Origin: Acrasis kona
Taxonomy: Eukaryota; Heterolobosea; Eutetramitea; Acrasida; Acrasidae
Assembly (NCBI GenBank): GCA_026419775.2
Contig: JAOPGA020000923.1
Coordinates: forward strand, 1-64,000
Reading direction: 5' to 3'
Length of the DNA stretch: 64,000 bases
The notes beneath the pieces were generated by a model. That model was not told the origin of the DNA and searched no databases. It worked only from the letters and a program-made list of their open reading frames with translations. Position 1 is the first letter of the stretch, and each line of letters starts with the position of its first letter. The position numbers were made by a program, and so were the translations under genes. This document shows positions 41,606 through 51,885 of this stretch, piece by piece.

Positions 41606-43519
41606 TTATTGCTGTTGAGAATCCCAGTACATTAAATTACCACAAACATTATCTAAACAAAATTGTAGATTACTGTCAAACTCTGCTAAGCAGTCAAATA
41701 AAGGTTTTGCAATGTAGTTGATGAATCCCGTCTGTGATTTTGCAAGGTTTGGTTTTGTTCTGTCCATGAAAGAACTCACTGTGAGTCCATGTTCCTTCTC
41801 TAGATCTCCTTGAAGGTAAAACTCTTGTGTTACTCTTTCGGCCCAAATCTTTGCAAGCGGCAAGTCTTTTGCAGGATTACCGACATCGGCACATTTTAAA
41901 AACATTTTCATCATGCTGCCTATATGGTCCTTGTTTGTGGGGTCAAAGTGACTGAGGATTGTATTTTGAAGGGTACCAACAATGGCAAAATGCTTGCTAA
42001 TGTCCGTGGCAAGGACAAGATTTATCAAAGAGTCCCTAAAATATTGTTTGTCCTCTCTTGAAAAGGCCTCTAAAATGTTGCAGTTGGCAGTTTTCAATAT
42101 CATGAATGTTTGACTGCAGTGGTAGTTTTCTAGAATGCTTTGGTCATTGTATAGCAAGGCCCTGTCACTTTCACGCAGCCTTTCATAGTTATTATTCACT
42201 CCTGGATGGTCAATGTCGTGAACGCATGCAGCAATAAGCAGAACCAATCGGTCCAAGTCCGTCATATGACAACTCCTTTCGCTCTTTTCAATGAACAAAT
42301 TAACCGTTTGGAGTACATCACAGGCGTGTATAGAGTTATGGTAAGGATTGGTCTCCCTGTATAAGGATTCTACTTTTCTCAAAAAAAATTTTACACTACA
42401 CACAGGCAACCTTAATTTATTGATCAAGTCATGCTTATCTAAAAGATAAAGACAAGTATAGTACAAACTGTGACCGTCAGTGATGATATGCATATGAAAT
42501 ACATCCCAATCGTTATCGGAAACCTTCTCCAAATAATCCACAGCAATCTGAGGTACTTCTAATTCGTCAAGACTTTTATAACTCCTCTTTCTATTAGTTG
42601 AAGTGAATGGCTTGCTGAATACGCTCCATCGGCGGCCACTACTGGTAGGTGCATTCATGTTGACCTCGGCATTTAACCAACCATGTAGATCGTGGTCTCG
42701 TTCTTTATTTTGTACATCATACAAAGAGTCATTGGTGATGATTTGGCGAATGTAGTCAACATTTTTAGAATCCCTCCTGTCGCTTAATGGACCCGACTTC
42801 CAACTTTCCAAAAGTTGAAGAACTTTCCGAACTGGCATGTCTAGTTTGTTGTTGTTAAGAATGTCAAATTGTACATCATGATTTCTGCTGTATTTGTCTA
42901 GAGATGCTTGCAAGTCAGCAATGTGTTTTTCTTGCTCTAATATCTTTTCTTGTAACTCATCCTTTTCTGTTTTTGCACACTCGTGCAACTTGAAGAGTAA
43001 AGTACCATCACTAATCTCTGTCTTTTTGAGTAGCTTCACACTAATCACTGAGTCATTGACCTTAAGTTCTAATACGTTTTGGTTGGTCACTGAAAACTTT
43101 TTATCTAGAATTGTATCGCGCAGAGCATCTAGGAACAAGCTCCAACGTTGTGCCTCTGTAAAAAATGTGGATGATTTGATCACCTCATTTCTAAAGTCGT
43201 ACAGCGCGCTACTTGACAGCGTGCAGTCGAGTAGACTCCTATCATTGCTCGACAAAACAAGAAAATACAATCGAACGTTGTCACTGTGCGGAAACATGCT
43301 CAATATGCATTCTTCCGTTCCAAACTTGAATTTGCTTGTGACTGCAGGTAAAGCTTGAAGAATTTCCCTCAAATCCTCATAACAATGCATTTCTTCTTCT
43401 TTGGAGAAACCTAGGAATCTTAAAGTGCTGCTCAAAAATCCATAAAAAAATCCATAGTTTTGTGGTTGTATAGTCTCTGGCATTGACACGGACGGTCGTA
43501 CTCTTGGTGTCGTGCTCAT
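41606..43519 (-). CDS. 3',5'-cyclic nucleotide phosphodiesterase, class I
   Basis: 637 residues. The catalytic domain spans about 320-625: HNSIH (His394, His398), VHDIDHPG (His434, Asp435), KCADVGN (Asp545) and the purine-binding glutamine Gln596 in SQTGFI, so all metal ligands are kept. The N-terminal 300 residues contain a coiled coil near 205-235 and no GAF domain that I can see. It hydrolyses cAMP and/or cGMP and would oppose the adenylyl cyclase in this window. An extra 5' exon (from an ATG near 43652, MKTDMYSEKTLDRL) could join through a 73-nt GTAACT...TTTTAG intron. The fold call is certain; nucleotide preference is not. Confidence 0.93.
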   Translation of the reverse strand: MSTTPRVRPSVSMPETIQPQNYGFFYGFLSSTLRFLGFSKEEEMHCYEDLREILQALPAVTSKFKFGTEECILSMFPHSDNVRLYFLVLSSNDRSLLDCTLSSSALYDFRNEVIKSSTFFTEAQRWSLFLDALRDTILDKKFSVTNQNVLELKVNDSVISVKLLKKTEISDGTLLFKLHECAKTEKDELQEKILEQEKHIADLQASLDKYSRNHDVQFDILNNNKLDMPVRKVLQLLESWKSGPLSDRRDSKNVDYIRQIITNDSLYDVQNKERDHDLHGWLNAEVNMNAPTSSGRRWSVFSKPFTSTNRKRSYKSLDELEVPQIAVDYLEKVSDNDWDVFHMHIITDGHSLYYTCLYLLDKHDLINKLRLPVCSVKFFLRKVESLYRETNPYHNSIHACDVLQTVNLFIEKSERSCHMTDLDRLVLLIAACVHDIDHPGVNNNYERLRESDRALLYNDQSILENYHCSQTFMILKTANCNILEAFSREDKQYFRDSLINLVLATDISKHFAIVGTLQNTILSHFDPTNKDHIGSMMKMFLKCADVGNPAKDLPLAKIWAERVTQEFYLQGDLEKEHGLTVSSFMDRTKPNLAKSQTGFINYIAKPLFDCLAEFDSNLQFCLDNVCGNLMYWDSQQQ

Positions 43520-44011
43520 CCCATTCAGTCCATTATCTAAAAAAAAGTAGACTTTTTTCTTTTGGCTCTTGTAGCGGAGAGTTGATGTGAGACCCTATTG
43601 TGTAGTTACGCAGTCTGTCGAGGGTCTTCTCACTGTACATGTCCGTTTTCATTTTTCAGAAAATCGCTGTTGAAGGGACCATATGAATTTCCAAAAATAT
43701 GTGTAAGGACGCTTGTATAAATATATATTTAAATATTACATAAATAGTGTTCTTCAATAATTAAAGGAACTTTAACTTTAAGGGTTAAATATATCTTCCG
43801 AGAATCTTTAAATTTGTTCCGGAATAGATGCTTTTACAACTCACTTCTCATAAAACATATCTTTTGGCAACAATGCAGCTCTTGTTATAAAGTGCTCAAT
43901 ATTTAGATGAAGAAATAGTGCTTCAGTCAACTATCACATGACTATTTTAGAACACATCAATGGGCCTTCACTAAAAATCGAGTACAATAATATTGCATTC
44001 TTATATTTTTA
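43520..44011 (-). other. spacer, with a possible 5' exon of the phosphodiesterase
   Basis: Besides the candidate exon at about 43620-43652, the region is AT-rich with no frame, repeat or RNA gene that I can support. Confidence 0.3.
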
Positions 44012-44389
44012 TTAGTTTATTGATCTATTGTGGGTCCAGTTACTTGAATTTGCATTTTTAGTTCTCCTTCTTTTATTAATAAACCCTGTGAATTACTTAG
44101 ATATAGAAGATGAAATAATCTTACAGTTATCTAGTTGAATGTTTGTCAAATCTGTTTGTATCATTAAATCAGTTTTCTCTTCTATAGTCGGATAAGGATG
44201 GTCTGCATGTTGTTCAAACCAATTCACTAAAGTTTGCTTCTGATCATCATGTAGGGTATTCCTTCCAGTTTCTGTTATGTCGACAATCCTTTCTTTAGAT
44301 TTCTTCGTTAGGTCCTTTATTTTTCTCTCCATTCTATGCAAGTTTTCTTCCAGCTTGATTTGAGTCGCAACTTCGTTGCAAAAAAGCAT
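44012..44389 (-). CDS. TALE-class homeodomain protein
   Basis: Exons 44389-44125 and 44085-44012 around a 39-nt intron give 112 residues. Helix 1 to helix 2 reads QTLVNWFEQHADHPYPTIEE, with the three-residue loop extension ending in HPYP that defines TALE. The intron lies inside the WF of helix 3; splicing restores QLDNWFINKRRRTK, including the DNA-contacting Trp-Phe-x-Asn and Arg residues. Unspliced, the frame ends just after helix 2 and the homeodomain is missed. A short N-terminal coiled coil (KLEENLHRMERKIKDL) precedes it. It is probably a transcription factor; targets unknown. Confidence 0.85.
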
Positions 44390-44674
44390 TTTTGAAATTA
44401 ACACCAAACGTCTGACAGTCTAAATTTATCATAGAATTTACAACATTGCGCCGAAATGAAAAGTTTCACAAAAGGGATTTTATAATGTCGAAAAGGGTTG
44501 ACTTTTTAATGTGCACAAGTCTCACTATGGATATCATCTCATTGTGCCTTTGTGCCATTAGCATAGATGGAAATAAAGTCCACACAAAATAAATACTAAT
44601 ATATACAAGTGCAAGCTTACTTATTTATTAAGCACTTTACTATGCTTTAGATAGGCTAGTCAGACCAAAACAAT

Positions 44675-45595
44675 CTATTCATTCCTCACAATTCTAACAG
44701 TGATCTCGTCGCTAGAGTACAAAGCATCTTTATCGGTCAACCAACTAAAGCAGCCAGAGCCACTACTCAAATTAATACCGAATGGATTTAATTCGATTAA
44801 CTTGACATCCCATTTCTCTTTACTTTCTGTTGGTAAAGCTAAAACATCCAGTACATAAGATTCTACACTGAACATTGGTTTGATTTGATTGTGGAAATTT
44901 ACAATTGCAAGTGCAAGTGAAATCAAATCCCAAGCGTCTGCTCCAACGTACTTATAACAATTATATTGGGACATGGCCGTAATTTTGCCCTTATTAACAA
45001 ACACCCTCCACTCATACCTACTTTCGCATTTATGGTTGTACTCTGAAAACACAAGAGATTCTTCATCATCAAATGAAAGGAATGACCTTTGACTTTGACA
45101 TGCTGCCATTAACCAAGTTCTAACATCTGATGCACCAATAATACTACTCTCCTCACGAACAAGAGAGTCTTTAGGACTGCAGGACGAGAAGCGGAAGAAT
45201 AAATTTTTTTTGTCCTTACCAATCTTATCCGTTATTTCGTTTATTAGATCATTCAAATCACTGTCTCTTTCGAGTGATTTGACTCCATTCAACATGCCAT
45301 TTTTCATTGCGGACCGTAGCACATTACATTCTTGCTTTGATAATTTATGAATAAATATTGGCGGAGAATGAAAGAAGGAGTCTAGTTCAGGCTTGTAATA
45401 AGTAGTGAAACACGTCTTGTTTCTCTCGTTCATGTACCTCTTGTGGTAAGCATCTGATGGGTATTTCTCTTCCCACTCGGCGAGGTGATGGTGGTTATTA
45501 TCGTTTAATATTGAATTTGCTTGTGGGATTGGTATGGTCTCAACAGCTATTCCATGGTGGTCCTCTGATTTGGTCAAGTTCCTAACAGTTCTCAT
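44675..45595 (-). CDS. CDC123/D123 family ATP-grasp protein
   Basis: 306 residues. Family marks are KNLFFRFSSCSPKDS, YEWRVFVNKGKITAMSQYN and LIELNPFGINLSSGSGCFSW, which line the ATP-grasp cleft. CDC123 chaperones eIF2 assembly by binding eIF2 gamma in the cytosol. The sequence is divergent in the first 90 residues and may be a paralogue; D123-like proteins also occur in bacteria and large viruses. ATP-binding Arg and Asn-Pro residues are present. Confidence 0.8.
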   Translation of the reverse strand: MRTVRNLTKSEDHHGIAVETIPIPQANSILNDNNHHHLAEWEEKYPSDAYHKRYMNERNKTCFTTYYKPELDSFFHSPPIFIHKLSKQECNVLRSAMKNGMLNGVKSLERDSDLNDLINEITDKIGKDKKNLFFRFSSCSPKDSLVREESSIIGASDVRTWLMAACQSQRSFLSFDDEESLVFSEYNHKCESRYEWRVFVNKGKITAMSQYNCYKYVGADAWDLISLALAIVNFHNQIKPMFSVESYVLDVLALPTESKEKWDVKLIELNPFGINLSSGSGCFSWLTDKDALYSSDEITVRIVRNE

Positions 45596-45954
45596 TTACA
45601 ACGTTTTTAAAATGAAGGATGTGAAATATACGAACTTGTGGTGAGAACTTGTTCTAATGTTTTGCTGCTTACAGCCTGACTTGCTATTAATGTCGAATGT
45701 CTATCTATCACAAGTATGCGATCCCTAAATGTCGAATCGCCGATAGTCCTTAAATGTATCGACAATAACTGTAGCTGCTAAAACTGAGATCCGCTACCAA
45801 AACTTGCCTGCGAGCAAAACTAACCAATCTATTGTTGGTGGTTTTACGGATCATATAAAAATTATAAGTTGTTTAAATTCTATTATAAGACTGACAGGTA
45901 CCTGGTCAACTACTTGATAAAACAACCCCCAAGGCGCCAACAACTCCACACAAA
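45596..45954 (+). other. divergent promoter region
   Basis: About 360 bases between CDC123-like (minus) and importin alpha (plus). Inexact local repeats of GTCGAAT near 45690-45735 (TGTCGAATGTC, TGTCGAATCGCC) are seen. No gene found. Confidence 0.3.
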
Positions 45955-47539
45955 ATGTTCGATAAGCAAGAGAGAAAGTCAATCAAAGCCTCTGTGTCAG
46001 TTGCCGAAGATGGGAGACGTAAACGTGAAGAAAAACTTTCTGCACTTAGGAAACAGAAAAAAGAGGCAATACTAAAAAGAAAAAGAGAAGCACCTGATGC
46101 ATCAACACATGATCCAAAGGTCATAATGAAGGTATGCTTCTTTGCAAATTTTATACAATATTTTACATTCTTAGCTCAACCAACTTCCCCAACTCGTTGC
46201 AGGGATCAATTCTTCCGACTTGGCAGTAGTTACTGATGCCACATCTAACCTACGAAAGTTACTCTCCATGGAGCGCAGTCCACCAATTGATGAAGTGATA
46301 AATGCCAATGTTGTTCCAAGACTTGTACAACTATTAAGTAGGGGTGATGCACCAACATTACAATTTGAAGCTGCATGGGCCTTAACCAACATTGCATCAG
46401 GATCAAGCGAACACACCGAAGTCCTCATCAAAGAAAATGCTGTTCCAAACTTTATTCAATTACTTTCTTCCAACTCTCATGACGTAAAAGAACAAGCCAT
46501 ATGGGCCTTAGGTAACATTGCCGGTGATTCTTATCAATGTCGCAATTATGTCCTCCAATACGGTGCACTACCTCCTCTCATCAAGATCTGTCAAGATCAA
46601 CCCAAGCAGTCCATCCTTCGTAACGCCACATGGACCATCAGCAATCTTTGCAGAGGAAAGCCAAGTCCAGATCTCAACCTGGTCCTACCTGCTCTAGGTC
46701 TACTTAACACATTACTATACAATCAAGACGACGAAGTGTTGACCGATGCATGCTGGGCCATTAGTTACTTGAGTGATGGACCTAACGAAAGAATCCAATG
46801 CGTCCTGGAGTCAGGCGTCGCTCCCAAGTTGACAGAATTACTATTACATCCCATCACAAGCGTTCAGACGCCAGCCTTACGTACCATTGGAAACATTGTG
46901 ACCGGCAACGACACCCAAACACAAACCATGGTCAACCTGGGAGCTCTCAAATCATTAGGCAGCCTGTTGGGTCACTCAAAGAAATCCATCAGAAAGGAAG
47001 CATGCTGGACCATCTCAAACATTACTGCAGGAAGCGTCGCACAGATCCAATCCGTCATTGATGCAGATTTGTTCCCATCGCTCATCAAGTTGCTAAAGGA
47101 GAGCGAATTCGACATCAAGAAGGAAGCAGCATGGGCTATCAGCAATGCCACCAGCGGAGGTTCGGCGGAACAAATTCAATACCTGGTCAACAATGACTGC
47201 ATCGCTCCGTTGTGTGATTTGTTGGTTGTCAAGGACAATAAGATTCTAAACGTCGCATTAGAAGGATTGGACAACATTTTAGCAAAGGGACAGCTGGACG
47301 ATTCTTTGGATAACATTTATGCTCAACATGTGGAAGAGGCTGGTGGATTGGATAAGTTGGAAACGTTACAGACGCACAGGGACCAATCCATTTTCGAAAA
47401 GTCCAGCAAGATTATCGAAGATTACTTTGGAGTGGAGGACGAGACAATTGAAACGGATCTACCTCAACAAGATGCCAACCAATTCCAATTTAACGCAAAT
47501 ACTTTTAATGGTCAACAACAACAATTTTCGTTCATGTAA
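45955..47539 (+). CDS. importin subunit alpha
   Basis: Exons 45955-46131 and 46175-47539 around a 43-nt intron give 513 residues. The first exon is the importin-beta-binding domain (RRKREEKLSALRKQKKEAI). The second holds about ten armadillo repeats, each with the NLS-binding W..N pair (AAWALTNIASG, AIWALGNIAGD, ATWTISNLCRG, ACWAISYLSDG, ACWTISNITAG, AAWAISNATSG). It carries NLS cargo into the nucleus together with importin beta. Length and C-terminus are normal. Its stop overlaps the stop of the gene on the other strand by eight bases. Confidence 0.96.
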
Positions 47540-49103
47540 AAATTTCTGATTGCTTCTTTAAAATGTATTCTTGTTGATGTTTGTCTTTTTCTGTTGCTTG
47601 TATTAATAACTGAAAGTGTTCTTGGGTTGGCTTTGTATTTCCGAAACGTCCACGAAAGACGCGGGAAAGCAAGTTGACTGCTTCTTTTGTTTTATTTTGT
47701 GAAAGCAAGTGCTTGAATAGTTGGGTTAGTATGGAGGGTGGTAATGCCTTGTCCTTGTTCATGTAAAGGTAGTGTTTTATGAATTTGTAGGCTTTGGGAA
47801 TGGATTCTGATTCGTATAGCATGAGAGTGGCCCTGATGATTGTTTTTAAAGTCTTGTCTCCTATGGGAATCTTTTGATCGTACACCACTTGCATGACTTG
47901 ATCCATTCGTGTAAGAGATTTGTTGGTTTTGTGCTGGCAGTACCTAAAGACTAATGGATCCACGCTGTATTCGCTGTGTTGAATGTGGGGAACCAACTTG
48001 ATGAAGAAGTAATGTGCTTGACTTATCTTACGATCTTTACATAACTGTGAAATAATGATGGGAATGTGTTTTGGATGGAACTTGTGGGATGGATCAGGAT
48101 TGTTTAGCATTTTCAGGTAACGTGCATAGTCTTGTGCGTATAAACCTCTCTTGAGGAGAACGAAACTTCTATCGTAATTTGAAAGTTCTTCGTTCACTTG
48201 TAATCTTAATTCATCTGCATCCTCATCGTGACCAAGAATCAAACAGGCGGACATACAATGTTTCTTGACCTTTTCTGGTATCCCAATGTTAGCCTCCTTT
48301 AAGCTCTTGTATATTGTATAAATTACTTTGAAACCACCCTTGTTCTTTAATTGTGCTATCCAAGATGCAATCAACTCAGTGTCAAAACGACCAGGTTGAC
48401 TGATTATTTTTTTGAGAACAATCATACAGGATTCTGTATCTCCTTGGTTTTTAACAAGAGTCTGAGCAAGATCGTCTACGAAATTTTGACTTCTCAACTC
48501 GGGAGGACAGTTTTCAAACAATAAGACATTTTTTTTTACATCATTGTTGACAAAATAACATCTGGACATGTATTCAAAAGTATGAGCAGTATACACAGCT
48601 TTAAAGTCATTAAATTGTCCATAAAAGATTTTCTCGCACACTTGAACATCCCCCTTGGTTGCATACCTGCTGAGCATAAAGTTCAGTAATGAAGAGTCTG
48701 GAAATAATGGAATGTCAAGCATCTTTGAATAATACCGCTCTCCTCTTTCAAAATCTCCTTTTTCGTAGGCGATTCTTATTGCGTATTGAATGATGAACTC
48801 GTTGAGATCGGTGGTTGGGATGGATTCAAAGTACTCGAATGCCTCCTGCGCATTTGTTCGATATTTTTGTTTAATTGTCATGTAGTGGTTCTTTTGTCGA
48901 CTAAGTGAATCTGTTTGTATTTTATTTTCGGCAGTTTGGTCACCTTGAGAGGGTTGAAGCCATTCATTAAAATTAAAATTTTCTTCTTTTGAATAGAATC
49001 GAGTTGTGTGGATCCATAATATATTATGCGTGATAATGGGGTTGTTGTGACATTTGATGTACTTCCATATTGTTGCTTTGTTTGGCCTCAGGGTTGACCA
49101 CAT
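47532..49103 (-). CDS. mitochondrial helical-repeat (PPR/TPR-like) protein
   Basis: 523 residues from the ATG at 49103. The first about 40 residues look like a mitochondrial presequence (MWSTLRPNKATIWKYIKC, then ILWIHTTRFYSKEE). The rest is alpha-helical repeats of about 35 residues (YAIRIAYEKGDFERGERYY, LNFMLSRYATKGDVQVCE, YIKHYLYMNKDKALPP-type, LSQNKTKEAVNLLSRVFRG), compatible with degenerate PPRs. PPR proteins bind organelle RNA. Repeat register is weak, so the PPR name is tentative. Confidence 0.6.
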   Translation of the reverse strand: MWSTLRPNKATIWKYIKCHNNPIITHNILWIHTTRFYSKEENFNFNEWLQPSQGDQTAENKIQTDSLSRQKNHYMTIKQKYRTNAQEAFEYFESIPTTDLNEFIIQYAIRIAYEKGDFERGERYYSKMLDIPLFPDSSLLNFMLSRYATKGDVQVCEKIFYGQFNDFKAVYTAHTFEYMSRCYFVNNDVKKNVLLFENCPPELRSQNFVDDLAQTLVKNQGDTESCMIVLKKIISQPGRFDTELIASWIAQLKNKGGFKVIYTIYKSLKEANIGIPEKVKKHCMSACLILGHDEDADELRLQVNEELSNYDRSFVLLKRGLYAQDYARYLKMLNNPDPSHKFHPKHIPIIISQLCKDRKISQAHYFFIKLVPHIQHSEYSVDPLVFRYCQHKTNKSLTRMDQVMQVVYDQKIPIGDKTLKTIIRATLMLYESESIPKAYKFIKHYLYMNKDKALPPSILTQLFKHLLSQNKTKEAVNLLSRVFRGRFGNTKPTQEHFQLLIQATEKDKHQQEYILKKQSEIFT

Positions 49104-49178
49104 TTTACACAAAGACAGTTGATGGTAAAGGAACGGATCAACTTGGGAGTGAATCAAACTAACCTATAATGATACCGT

Positions 49179-49331
49179 ATGAGTGGTTATGATAATCAGC
49201 ATCTATTCTTGGCATTGAAAGAACGTTTATTAATTACAATTCGTAATGAATCCAACCCAAACAAAGCTAATGCTTGGCTTCCAACAATCAAAGGCAAAAC
49301 AATTTTGTTTGTGCAGAGAAACGACCAGTAA
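49179..49331 (+). CDS. possible 50-residue protein
   Basis: ATG-to-stop frame (MSGYDNQHLFLALKERLLI ... AWLPTIKGKTILFV) with a balanced, protein-like composition, in the spacer between two minus-strand genes. No homologue recognised. Too short to be sure. Confidence 0.3.
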   Translation: MSGYDNQHLFLALKERLLITIRNESNPNKANAWLPTIKGKTILFVQRNDQ

Positions 49332-49355
49332 AAGATGAATAGGGACTTTTCACAA

Positions 49356-50582
49356 TTATAACTTTCTCATGTCATCAACATGTCTCCGAAACTTTTCTAG
49401 TGTATTCTCAAGTAAAGCACATTTTTCTGTACTATTTTTGAATTGATCCTTTAGTACTTTGTTTTCGTTGTCTACTTCGTTTTTCTTAGCCAAAACCTCC
49501 CTCAATTGTGTGTCACTCACTCTGAGTCCATCTTTCATCTCCCTCATTAGTTCAGCATATTTCTTGTTCGTCTTTTCCAAGTGTTCACAATGTTCTCTAG
49601 CCTTTCTACATTCCTGTGTCTCCTGCTCTAATCTCGCATTAAAGTTTCGAAGTTCCGTTTGAAGCCTCTCCAATTCTTTTTCTTGTTTCTCAACGGTTTG
49701 TTTCAATGTATGTTTTTCGTTGTTATTCTTAACGGCATCTCCAAAATTCTTTTCTTCGTTCCGTTCTCTCGTGTGTTTCTTTTCGATGGTGGTCCGAAGT
49801 AAGGAATACAACTCTAAAAGTGACTTTGTCATGGGAGGATCTAGATTATACAGAGGTGCTGGTTTAAGTTTCATCTCCAAGACCACCTGTAACTCTCCTG
49901 TATCATCCAACCATCCATTTTCAGCATTACATATCTCGTCCAAAGTAATTCTATCGGAGAATCCGTTGGCCTTCACATCCTTCCAGTATGCGTTGAACCT
50001 ACAAGCAAAACTTTTTTGGTTGTGTGTGACGTTGATGATGCCTATGCTTATTTGAGTGCTGATTGGCCGTAGGAGAGGACCTTTGTTTTCAATGTCTTCG
50101 TTATATAAAAAAATGCCAAGGTGTCCAGTTTGAGTTTTTATGACCCGAACGTACCAATTGTAGTCGCAAAATGAAAATGTTACCGGTTTAACTGTTTCTC
50201 CTGCCAATAAACGTGAAGTCTGAATGGAGAATTGCTTCTCGGTTCGCTGCGCCATTTTGCTGTTCATTTCAGAGATGGCTTGTAAGTACTCCTCTCCGTA
50301 AATTTGCTTCATTAGGTCTACTTCGTTATTCTGTAATAGAGCCTCGCAATCTCGTTTTATGATTTCAGTAACTAGCGAAAGTAGCGCGTCCAGCGTGATT
50401 TCTTTGTATGTTGTGTTATATGCTAAAAGTTCTTTGTACAACGCGATGACGTCACGAATGTTGTATTGTGTTGCTAATGTTAAGAATTTTTGTCCTATAC
50501 GTTCCATATCTGATGATGACATGACATTCTGTGTCGACGAAGGGATTCCACCACTAGTCTGCTGCTTTGGGCCAACATTCAT
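49356..50582 (-). CDS. MATH-domain coiled-coil protein
   Basis: 408 residues. An N-terminal helical part (1-120), a TRAF/MATH beta-sandwich at about 130-255 (FSFCDYNWYVRVIKTQTGH, LGIFLYNED, DRITLDEICNAENGWLDD) and a long coiled coil from 280 to the end (KQEKELERLQTELRNFNAR, REHCEHLEKTNKKYAELM). MATH domains mediate protein binding and oligomerisation. Its partner and site are unknown. Confidence 0.7.
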   Translation of the reverse strand: MNVGPKQQTSGGIPSSTQNVMSSSDMERIGQKFLTLATQYNIRDVIALYKELLAYNTTYKEITLDALLSLVTEIIKRDCEALLQNNEVDLMKQIYGEEYLQAISEMNSKMAQRTEKQFSIQTSRLLAGETVKPVTFSFCDYNWYVRVIKTQTGHLGIFLYNEDIENKGPLLRPISTQISIGIINVTHNQKSFACRFNAYWKDVKANGFSDRITLDEICNAENGWLDDTGELQVVLEMKLKPAPLYNLDPPMTKSLLELYSLLRTTIEKKHTRERNEEKNFGDAVKNNNEKHTLKQTVEKQEKELERLQTELRNFNARLEQETQECRKAREHCEHLEKTNKKYAELMREMKDGLRVSDTQLREVLAKKNEVDNENKVLKDQFKNSTEKCALLENTLEKFRRHVDDMRKL

Positions 50583-50845
50583 TCTGTCGAAAACAACGGT
50601 AACTTGTTCAGGTTGACTAGTTTTAAATTTTGTGAACTCGATTGATCAAATGGATTGTAGCTGTTCTTCCTCTGTACACTTTAGTCGTAGAAAAGTCAGC
50701 GTGGCGTATCTATAGACATTCTGATCAAATCTTCAACCTGTCGCCAATAGACCTATCGAATAAAATTGAAAACCATAATGTTATTTTATTCTATTACAAC
50801 AATTCAATATAAGAAATGCAACAACAACAAAAGTAACTGAATTGG

Positions 50846-51004
50846 TCAAATCACGTCCAACGTTAGCCGATGGATCTTCGGGTCGTAGTCGGCCATTAGA
50901 TGCTTTGGGCAGACTAGCTTCAGTATAAATACAGGGCAGATATCGCTGTTCCAGTATGGTTCTTCGGAGCCAGATGTCTGGATACCCACCAATCTACCAA
51001 ACAT
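50846..51004 (-). CDS. possible 52-residue protein
   Basis: Minus frame with ATG (MFGRLVGIQTSGSEEPYWN ... HRLTLDVI), mixed composition. It lies 60 bases past the stop of the phosphatase gene and is probably either its 3' UTR or a tiny gene. Not recognised. Confidence 0.25.
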   Translation of the reverse strand: MFGRLVGIQTSGSEEPYWNSDICPVFILKLVCPKHLMADYDPKIHRLTLDVI

Positions 51005-51060
51005 TTTTATACGTGCGGATATGGAAAATAGTACATTAGGTTTTTTGGCAAAAAAGTATT

Positions 51061-51771
51061 TTATTGTTGACACTTCGTAGTCTTGTATGACTTTCCGTTC
51101 TGTAAGTATTCGCAATACCAGTCAACAGCATTAATGTTCTCTGGTACATCCATTCCCAACTTGATGTTAAAATCCATTACCGTATTGTAAGACTTGTTCA
51201 TGAATTGCATTTCGTAAGTTGCTGAAAGTTCTCCCGTCCTGTCCTGACCATGACCACAATGAAAGTAAAAAACGGTGCTCTTCGAGGCGGTCTTCATTTG
51301 GTTGTGAAGGAATCTTAATCTAAAGTACAAAAGGTCTTTTTGCCAGGATGGTAGTGTGATGCTCAACTTGTACCTTTCTTGTGGGTCTGTTATATTTTTG
51401 GGGTTGTTATTGTCACCAACAAAAGGGTAGTGAATTAATTTCCCTTTGTTTGGATTTTGTTTGAAAAAAGCTCTTTCTACATTTAAACCGTCAATTTCAT
51501 CTGCGAGTGAGGGATTTAGTAGTGTAATGTCGATTAGTTCATATTCTTCCGGTAATTCAACCCCAGATTTTTCCAATGCCGCTTTGCGGAGGTAGTGTTT
51601 GAGTAATTCTTCAGCAAATGTCCCATTAGCGTGAGTGGGCATGTTTCCTCTGAACAAGTAGGTATTATTTATTTTATCCACCAGGAACACTCTATCATAT
51701 CTCAAAGGTTCTATGCTTGCGTGTAGCATAATACATAGCGATAAAGTTATGAGTATCCTGACGAAAAGCAT
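51061..51771 (-). CDS. secreted tyrosine/dual-specificity phosphatase-like protein
   Basis: 236 residues. Signal peptide (MLFVRILITLSLCIMLHAS), then a PTP-fold domain with the loop FHCGHGQDRTGE, in which Cys172 is the nucleophile and Arg178 the phosphate-binding residue of CX5R. A general-acid Asp may be in the LADEIDGLN or NITDPQERY loop. Similar secreted phosphatases occur in bacteria and social amoebae, and some act on inositol phosphates. Substrate is unknown. A surface or phagosomal enzyme is likely. Confidence 0.75.
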   Translation of the reverse strand: MLFVRILITLSLCIMLHASIEPLRYDRVFLVDKINNTYLFRGNMPTHANGTFAEELLKHYLRKAALEKSGVELPEEYELIDITLLNPSLADEIDGLNVERAFFKQNPNKGKLIHYPFVGDNNNPKNITDPQERYKLSITLPSWQKDLLYFRLRFLHNQMKTASKSTVFYFHCGHGQDRTGELSATYEMQFMNKSYNTVMDFNIKLGMDVPENINAVDWYCEYLQNGKSYKTTKCQQ

Positions 51772-51885
51772 CCCTCAGTCTCTGTTGTTGTAAAGTACAT
51801 AGTTAAGATTATCCAACACATTAGATTCAGGTTTCAAAGAGGAGTCACAAATATAAAGATACATTTATTAAATATTGATAAATTT

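Noticed and set aside
49356..50582. SAS-6 centriole protein
   Set aside because: Globular domain plus coiled coil looked similar, but the motifs fit MATH better and no SAS-6 signature was found.
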